Source: Oscillospiraceae bacterium (lineage in GTDB: Bacteria > Bacillota > Clostridia > Oscillospirales > Acutalibacteraceae). Taken from it: DNA of 64,000 nt. Position numbers and translations under genes: made by a program. Location: contig SVQA01000002.1 of the NCBI GenBank assembly GCA_015065545.1, positions 62,001 through 126,000 of the forward strand, in the 5' to 3' direction. This document shows, in pieces, positions 59,348-64,000 of the stretch (position 1 is the stretch's first letter; each line of letters opens with the position of its first letter). The notes below the pieces were generated by a model. That model saw only the letters and a program-made list of their open reading frames with translations. It was not told the origin of the DNA and searched no databases.

Positions 59348-60034
59348 TTATGTAATTATTTTTCCGTCAGTTGTAATTATTATAACTTGCCAGGGAATAA
59401 ATTTACCGCTTGATTGCAAAGCTCGCTTGACTGCGTTTTCCAAGCCTGTGCAGCAGGGAACTTCCATTCTCACGATCTTAACGCTTTTTATATCATTGGT
59501 TGCAATTATTCTTGTAAGCTTTTCTGTGTAATCTATGTTATCAAGCTTTGGGCAGCCAATGAGAGTGATATGATTTTTCATAAAATCTTCGTGGAAGTTT
59601 CCGTAAGCAAAAGCGGTACAGTCTGCGGCTATAAGCAGATTTGAACCCTCAAAATAGGGAGCATTTTCGGGCAAAAGCTTTATCTGGCAGGGCCACTGAC
59701 AAAGTCTGCTGGGAACTTTTGAAACAGAGAGATTGCACTCGGCATTATTTAAGACTTTTGCATGGACAGAAGGACAGCCGCAGGGAAGAGTTGACTTTTG
59801 TTTCTTTGATTCCTTTACCGCAGCTTCGTTATAGGGCTTTGTCTCTCTTACTTCAAAGGATATTGCATCCATAGGACAGGCGGGTAAGCAATCTCCCAAA
59901 CCGTCGCAATAGTCCTCACGGGTAAGAACAGCCTTGCCGTTTATCATTTCTATTGCACCTTCGTGGCAGGCATTTGCACAAGCGGAGCATCCGTTGCATT
60001 TTTCTTCGTTTATTTTAATTATTTTTCTCAGCAT
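59348..60034 (-). CDS. Ferredoxin-type iron-sulfur protein
   Basis: A 228-residue protein. Residues 1-60 hold two [4Fe-4S] motifs (CNGCSACANACHEGAI and the unusual CDGLGDCLPACP). The rest has several Cys: LPCGCPS (about 83-89), RLCQWPC, and EVPCCTGLENAV, which may bind a further cluster or a metal. The layout is found in clostridial proteins near hybrid-cluster or nitrosative stress genes. It is divergent from the Crp-type gene and is followed downstream by the flavodiiron gene, so it may pass electrons to it. Confidence 0.82.
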   Translation of the reverse strand: MLRKIIKINEEKCNGCSACANACHEGAIEMINGKAVLTREDYCDGLGDCLPACPMDAISFEVRETKPYNEAAVKESKKQKSTLPCGCPSVHAKVLNNAECNLSVSKVPSRLCQWPCQIKLLPENAPYFEGSNLLIAADCTAFAYGNFHEDFMKNHITLIGCPKLDNIDYTEKLTRIIATNDIKSVKIVRMEVPCCTGLENAVKRALQSSGKFIPWQVIIITTDGKIIT

Positions 60035-60058
60035 AGAAAAACCTCCTTGCTTTTATGG

Positions 60059-60074
60059 TTGTATTATAATACAA
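60059..60074. promoter_or_regulatory. Perfect 16-bp palindrome between the ferredoxin and Crp-type genes
   Basis: TTGTATTATAATACAA at 60059-60074 is a perfect palindrome containing TATAAT in both directions, so it may serve as two overlapping -10 boxes and as an operator. It is 25 bp from the ferredoxin start and 46 bp from the Crp-type start. A second inverted repeat, GTTGAA-TT-TTCAAC, is at 60091-60104, a position suited to autoregulation. Confidence 0.6.
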
Positions 60075-60119
60075 TAAGGTTATAAGGTATGTTGAATTTT
60101 CAACAAAAGGTGGTTCTTT

Positions 60120-60779
60120 ATGAAAAAATATATGGAAGTTTTAAAAAAGTGTCCTTTGTTTTTGGAAATAGACGAAGAGAAGCTTGAGAAAATGCTTGTG
60201 TGTCTGGGTGCAAAGGTGCTGGCTTTTGATAAGAAATATACGGTTTTTGCCGAGGGTAATCCTGCGAAGTACATCGGTATTGTGCTCTCGGGCTCGGTGC
60301 AGATTGTCAGGATGGATTATTATGGTAACAGAAGCCTGTTGGGCAATGCAGGTGTCGCAGAGATTTTTGCCGAGTCCTTTGCCTGTGCTCAGGTGGAGTC
60401 GGTGCCTGTTACGGTAATTGCCAACGAGCCCAGCGAGATAATGTTTATTGATTGCAGTCATATTTTATATACCTGTGCAAACGGATGCGAGTTTCATAAG
60501 AAACTTATTTTCAACCTTATGAAAAATCTGGCTGTTAAGAATATCGGCTATCACAGAAAGATAGATATAACTTCAAAACGTACCACAAGAGATAAACTAA
60601 TGACCTATCTTATGTATTGTGCACAGAAAGAAGGGAACACTTCTTTTGAGATTCCCTTTGACAGACAAGAGCTTGCTGACTACCTGGAGGTGGACCGAAG
60701 CGGTCTTTCTGTCGAAATCGGTAAACTGAAAAAAGAAGGAATCATAGAAAATATAAAGAATCGGTTTACGTTACTTTAA
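60120..60779 (+). CDS. Crp/Fnr-family transcriptional regulator
   Basis: A 219-residue regulator. The cyclic-nucleotide-binding-like barrel (about 15-125) includes GNPAKYIGIVLSGSVQIVRMDYYG. The C-terminal winged helix-turn-helix has RQELADYLEVDRSGLSVEIGKL (about 180-201). It lacks an N-terminal Cys cluster as in FNR; Cys residues at about 11, 28, 88, 112, 119 and 125 are scattered. The position opposite the ferredoxin gene and next to dfx and the flavodiiron gene suggests control of oxygen/NO defence, perhaps with haem or cysteine sensing. Confidence 0.9.
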   Translation: MKKYMEVLKKCPLFLEIDEEKLEKMLVCLGAKVLAFDKKYTVFAEGNPAKYIGIVLSGSVQIVRMDYYGNRSLLGNAGVAEIFAESFACAQVESVPVTVIANEPSEIMFIDCSHILYTCANGCEFHKKLIFNLMKNLAVKNIGYHRKIDITSKRTTRDKLMTYLMYCAQKEGNTSFEIPFDRQELADYLEVDRSGLSVEIGKLKKEGIIENIKNRFTLL

Positions 60780-60811
60780 AAGCAGAGCAAATAAAGTTTA
60801 GGAGAAGAAAT

Positions 60812-61783
60812 ATGTGTACGGCGGTAACATATAAAACAAAAGGATTTTATTTCGGCAGAACTCTGGATTTTGAGTTTTTGTATCCTTGCGAGATTGTGCT
60901 TGCACCGAGGAATTTTCCTTTTGATTTCAGGTTTTTGGGCAAGGACACAAGCCACTACGGCATTCTCGGAATGGCTTATGTAAAGGATGAGTACCCTCTT
61001 TATTTTGATGCATTTAACGAAGAAGGCTTGTGTATGGCAGGATTAAACTTTGTGGGAAATGCGGTGTACTCAAAGGTATCAGCGGACAAGGGAAATATAG
61101 CCTCCTTTGAGTTTATTCCCTATATACTGGGTAAGTGCGGAAATGTCGAAGAGGCAAAACATTTGCTTCGGGAAATAAACATCACAGATACCGCTTTTAA
61201 GGAGGATCTGCCACCCTCTCAGCTTCATTGGATGATTGCAGACAAGGACAGTGCAATAACCGTAGAGGCTGTAAAGGATGGACTTAGAGTTTATGATAAT
61301 CCGGTAGGAGTACTGACAAATAACCCAGGATTTGAATGGCACCTTAAGAATCTTGAAAAATACAAAAGACTTTCGCCTTTGCAGGCTGATTTGTTACAAG
61401 AGGATAGCGCAGAAAGCCATTACACCAGAGGAACAGGAGCAAAAGGCTTGCCCGGTGACTATACATCCCAAAGCAGATTTATCAGAGCTGCATTTGTTCG
61501 CAAGTATTCTCACAGTGCACAGTCGGAAGAGGCAAGTGTAAATCAGTTTTTTCATATTCTTGCAAGTGTTTCTGTACCCGAGGGCTGTTGTGCCGTTGAG
61601 AATGGTGAATTTGACAAAACCCTGTATTCCTCTTGTATGAGCACAGAGGAAAAGGCATATTATTACAGGCCGTATGAAAGCTTTTGTATCAGAAAGATTT
61701 GTATGAATAAAGAGAATATAAATGCAGATAAACTTTTTAAGTTCCCCTTTGACACACGGGAGCATATTATTAAAGAGAACTAA
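60812..61783 (+). CDS. Choloylglycine hydrolase-family amidase (bile salt hydrolase/penicillin acylase-like)
   Basis: This N-terminal nucleophile hydrolase has 323 residues and starts MCTAVTYKTKGFYFGRTLDF. Cys2 becomes the nucleophile when Met1 is removed, and Arg16 and Asp19 are the usual catalytic partners; an Asn in LTNNPGFEWHLKNL also matches. The family cleaves conjugated bile acids or penicillin V, and some members act on other amides, so the substrate is not certain. It lies 32 bp behind the Crp-type gene and is probably transcribed with it, an unusual coupling. Confidence 0.88.
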   Translation: MCTAVTYKTKGFYFGRTLDFEFLYPCEIVLAPRNFPFDFRFLGKDTSHYGILGMAYVKDEYPLYFDAFNEEGLCMAGLNFVGNAVYSKVSADKGNIASFEFIPYILGKCGNVEEAKHLLREINITDTAFKEDLPPSQLHWMIADKDSAITVEAVKDGLRVYDNPVGVLTNNPGFEWHLKNLEKYKRLSPLQADLLQEDSAESHYTRGTGAKGLPGDYTSQSRFIRAAFVRKYSHSAQSEEASVNQFFHILASVSVPEGCCAVENGEFDKTLYSSCMSTEEKAYYYRPYESFCIRKICMNKENINADKLFKFPFDTREHIIKEN

Positions 61784-61789
61784 AGCAAA

Positions 61790-61830
61790 ACCCTTTGAGT
61801 AACTTGAACGCTGCTCAAAGGGTGATTTTT
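61790..61830. terminator. Terminator after the hydrolase gene
   Basis: A perfect 10-bp stem (61790-61799 with 61814-61823) with a 14-nt loop and TTTTT after it, between convergent genes. Confidence 0.75.
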
Positions 61831-62605
61831 ATATTTCGAACACATCGCCTGTGGATATGTAAGAGAGGTTATCAATGTGTTCCTTCATAAACTCGTATTG
61901 CTCATAGCCTGTACAATGGCAGGTATAAAAGCGAGTACCGAAGCTCTGGAGTGTTTTGGAATATTCCATCAGAGTTTCATCTAAAGGGAGCTTGGAAAAG
62001 TGAAATCCGCCTACCAGAGCATAGGGCTTAAACCAGCTTGTAATATCCATAATGCCTTTGTGGGAACAGCCGCTTATAAGGATTTCTTTGCCATTTTCCT
62101 TAATAAGCAGATATTGCTCGTGGCGAAAATCGTCGGGAACAAACCTTCCGTTTTGTACCATATTAAGTCCGAAACTGCCAAGGTCGAAAGATTTTTCTTT
62201 TTCGTTGCAGGTGAAAAGGCAAAGCTCTTCATCAATCTTAAAAGCATCCTCTGTAAAAACAAGTCGGGGCTTGTCTTCAAGAGCGGTGTCAAGACCGATA
62301 TACTTATCTTTGCCGTTGTAGTGAGGCTCAAAGGCGTGTTTGTTAATATACACGGGAGCGGTTTTGTTGAGCTCAAGAAAATGTGCAAGTCCGCCGCCGT
62401 GGTCGTAGTGTCCGTGAGAGATAAGAGCGAGGTCTGCTTGCGTTAAATCTATTCCGAGCTTTTCTGCGTTTTTTATAAACAAATCACTTTGACCCGTGTC
62501 AAAGAGTATATTATGCCTTTCTGTTTCGATGTAAAGCGAAAGTCCGTGCTCTGCCTCTAAATCTGTGGATGTTGTGGTGTTTTCTGCAAGTACTGTTATT
62601 TTCAT
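61829..62605 (-). CDS. MBL-fold metallohydrolase (COG1237 type)
   Basis: The 258 residues show the metallo-beta-lactamase metal motif SHGHYDHGGG and Asp in LFDTGQSDL. The C-terminal SGCSHKGIMD, GGFHFSKL and FYTCHCTGYEQ further match the family of COG1237, which includes 7,8-dihydropterin-6-methyl-4-(ribofuranosyl)aminobenzene phosphate synthase-like proteins. The natural substrate is unknown. It is alone on the minus strand and divergent from the MATE gene. Confidence 0.85.
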   Translation of the reverse strand: MKITVLAENTTTSTDLEAEHGLSLYIETERHNILFDTGQSDLFIKNAEKLGIDLTQADLALISHGHYDHGGGLAHFLELNKTAPVYINKHAFEPHYNGKDKYIGLDTALEDKPRLVFTEDAFKIDEELCLFTCNEKEKSFDLGSFGLNMVQNGRFVPDDFRHEQYLLIKENGKEILISGCSHKGIMDITSWFKPYALVGGFHFSKLPLDETLMEYSKTLQSFGTRFYTCHCTGYEQYEFMKEHIDNLSYISTGDVFEI

Positions 62606-62680
62606 ATCTATCTCCCAAAGGTGTGGTTTGCTTTATTATAGTTTTTTGTTTGAAAAAAATCAACATCCCTTTTTATACCA

Positions 62681-62708
62681 TTGTATTTGTCGAAATAATA
62701 TGTATAAT
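62681..62708 (+). promoter_or_regulatory. Promoter of the MATE gene
   Basis: TTGTAT (62681-62686) and TATAAT (62703-62708) are separated by 16 bp, about 30 bp upstream of the ATG. Confidence 0.6.
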
Positions 62709-62737
62709 GTAGATATATTCAGTAAGGGGTATAGAGG

Positions 62738-64000
62738 ATGAAAAAGCTTAAACTCTTTAACCTTGCCTGGCCTATATTTATTGAGACCGCGTTGTTTATG
62801 CTTCTGGGTACGGTGGATGTTTTTGTTCTCAGTCGATACGATGATTTGGCGGCATCCTCGGTAAATGCAGCTAATCAGGCAATTTCAATTACGACAATAG
62901 TATTTACTGTGATTTCCACCGCAAGTGCGGTTATGATTTCCCAGTATCTTGGTGCAAAGAAGGAGAAGTCTGCCTCTCGTGTATCGGCATTATCGATGGC
63001 GTTTCATCTGATTTTTGGCGTGATTATCAGCTGTGTCTTTCTGCTTTTTGGCACACCGATACTCAAGTTCATTGGTGCCAAGGGAGAGGTGCTACGCTTT
63101 GCCGGTGAGTATCTTTCTATAGTTGGCGGATTTGTGTTTATGCAGGCACTTCTGAGCAGTATGTCTGTAATTATCCGTAACCATGGGATGACAAAGGTTT
63201 CAATGTATGTTACCGTGGGAATGAATGTGATAAACACAGCTCTGGATGTTATTTTTGTGCTTGGTCTTTTCGGGCTTGAGCCGATGGGTGTTCGGGGTGT
63301 TGCCATAGCTACTACTTTCAGCCGACTTTGCGGAGTAGTTGTTTTAGCGATGGTATTATTTAAGAAGGTAGAAAAGCCCTCAATATTTAAACTTCTGAAG
63401 CCCTTGCCCAAAGAAGATATAAAGAATATTGTGAAAATCGGTGTACCTGCGGCTATGGAGACATTTCTCTATAATGTTTCCCAGCTTATTATTACCTCCA
63501 TTGTTCTAAATTGCCTTACAGAAGCAGAGCTTATAGCCAAGACCTACCTGCATAATATTACAATGTTCTTCTACATTTTTGCAGTATCAATAGGTCAGGC
63601 ATCTCAGATTCTTATGGGGCATCTTGTGGGTGCAAAGCAGTACGATAAAGCCCAGAAGCAAGCCTATAAATCCTATGGGCTGGCACTTATGGTTGTTATG
63701 ACGGTAAGTGTGGTGGGAGTGATTTTCAGAAAAAGCCTTATGGATATTTTCACGGATAATCCGCAGGTTATTGCACTTGGTGCCAATGTTCTGTTTATAA
63801 ATCTTGCCCTTGAATTGGGAAGAACCTCGAACCTGGTGCTTATTGCGTGCCTGCGAGGAAGCGGAGATGTTTTTTACCCTACACTTTGTGCAATATTTTC
63901 AAACATCATAATAAGCACTCTTGGTTCTTATCTTTTTGCCGTTGTATTCGGTATGGGTATCTACGGCTTGTGGATTGCTATTGCGGCAGACGAATGTGTC
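62738..64000 (+). CDS. MATE-family efflux transporter, cut by the window end
   Basis: I translated this open frame by hand from ATG 62738 (MKKLKLFNLAWPIFIETALF) to the window edge: 421 residues and no stop, close to the full family length of about 450. About eleven hydrophobic helices are visible, and typical MATE segments include GTVDVFVLSRYDD, ISQYLGAKKEKSAS, IRNHGMTK and GQASQILMGHLVGAKQYDKA in the second half. These carriers export drugs or metabolites using sodium or proton gradients. AAGGGG (62723-62728) serves as ribosome site. Confidence 0.9.
   Translation, partial: MKKLKLFNLAWPIFIETALFMLLGTVDVFVLSRYDDLAASSVNAANQAISITTIVFTVISTASAVMISQYLGAKKEKSASRVSALSMAFHLIFGVIISCVFLLFGTPILKFIGAKGEVLRFAGEYLSIVGGFVFMQALLSSMSVIIRNHGMTKVSMYVTVGMNVINTALDVIFVLGLFGLEPMGVRGVAIATTFSRLCGVVVLAMVLFKKVEKPSIFKLLKPLPKEDIKNIVKIGVPAAMETFLYNVSQLIITSIVLNCLTEAELIAKTYLHNITMFFYIFAVSIGQASQILMGHLVGAKQYDKAQKQAYKSYGLALMVVMTVSVVGVIFRKSLMDIFTDNPQVIALGANVLFINLALELGRTSNLVLIACLRGSGDVFYPTLCAIFSNIIISTLGSYLFAVVFGMGIYGLWIAIAADECV

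Noticed and set aside
60091-60104. GTTGAATTTTCAAC as a canonical FNR/Crp box
   Set aside because: The half-sites resemble TTGA/TCAA, but the spacing is 12 bp in place of the 14-bp TTGAT-N4-ATCAA. It was kept only as a possible operator.
1-64000. CRISPR arrays, prophage, insertion sequences and rRNA genes
   Set aside because: No regularly spaced repeats, transposase, integrase or phage structural genes, and no rRNA-like sequence were seen in any part of the window.

Overview
The window is a replication-origin region from a strictly anaerobic, low-to-middle GC Bacillota of the Clostridia, most likely an Oscillospiraceae/Ruminococcaceae-type gut bacterium. The origin gene order is the Firmicutes one (remB, recF, yaaA, dnaN, dnaA / rpmH, rnpA, yidD, yidC, jag, mnmE, mnmG, rsmG, noc, soj, parB, serS). 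The metabolism is that of an anaerobe: pyruvate:ferredoxin oxidoreductase, a flavin-based transhydrogenase, superoxide reductase and a flavodiiron protein. A dockerin-bearing secreted protein, a sortase-anchored surface protein and a bile-salt-hydrolase-like enzyme suggest a fibre-associated gut habitat. No rRNA, CRISPR array, prophage or insertion sequence was seen.

Layout. 1-4999: the leftward origin arm, with dnaA, dnaN, a small S4 RNA-binding protein, recF, a RemB-like regulator and a truncated zinc-ribbon membrane protein. The dnaA-dnaN gap carries a repeated AAATGTTAA-type nonamer rather than perfect DnaA boxes, and DnaA itself has an altered recognition motif. 5000-16040: the rightward arm, with ribosome, RNase P, membrane insertion, tRNA modification and chromosome segregation genes, and two perfect parS sites (one inside mnmG). 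16233-18300: a D-2-hydroxyacid dehydrogenase and two zinc-ribbon membrane proteins. 18363-18692: a tiny ribbon-helix-helix gene facing a possible micro-transcript.

18703-22988 (minus strand): a three-gene operon matching the Sporomusa-type electron-bifurcating transhydrogenase StnABC. 23167-24024: a lipoprotein. 24131-30208 (minus strand): methylglyoxal synthase, MinD, PBP2 and MreDCB, the cell elongation genes. 30353-33682: dUTPase, a U32 peptidase-family protein and a ZapA-like division protein. 33967-40518: glycogen phosphorylase and PFOR, separated by 630 bp with REP-like palindromes.

40656-44203: two tandem paralogous membrane sulfatase-fold proteins. 44423-44683: tRNA-Met, tRNA-Glu and tRNA-Leu. 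44872-45719: rpsI and rplM. 46053-47693: a ROK sugar kinase and a flavin oxidoreductase. 47917-55603: a 1496-residue VWA/pilin-like wall-anchored protein, asparagine synthetase A, and a transglutaminase-dockerin protein. 55698-57017: a helix-turn-helix-like gene paired with a small VWA protein.

57067-60779 is an oxygen/nitric-oxide defence cluster: superoxide reductase, a four-module flavodiiron protein, a ferredoxin and a divergent Crp/Fnr regulator, the last two separated by a 16-bp perfect palindrome. A choloylglycine-hydrolase-family gene lies directly behind the regulator. A metallo-beta-lactamase-fold protein and a truncated MATE transporter close the window.

No complete undescribed system can be claimed from sequence alone. 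The best leads are the altered DnaA motif with its unusual origin repeats, the redox-stress locus with its central palindrome and attached hydrolase, the HTH-VWA pair, and the RHH/micro-ORF locus.
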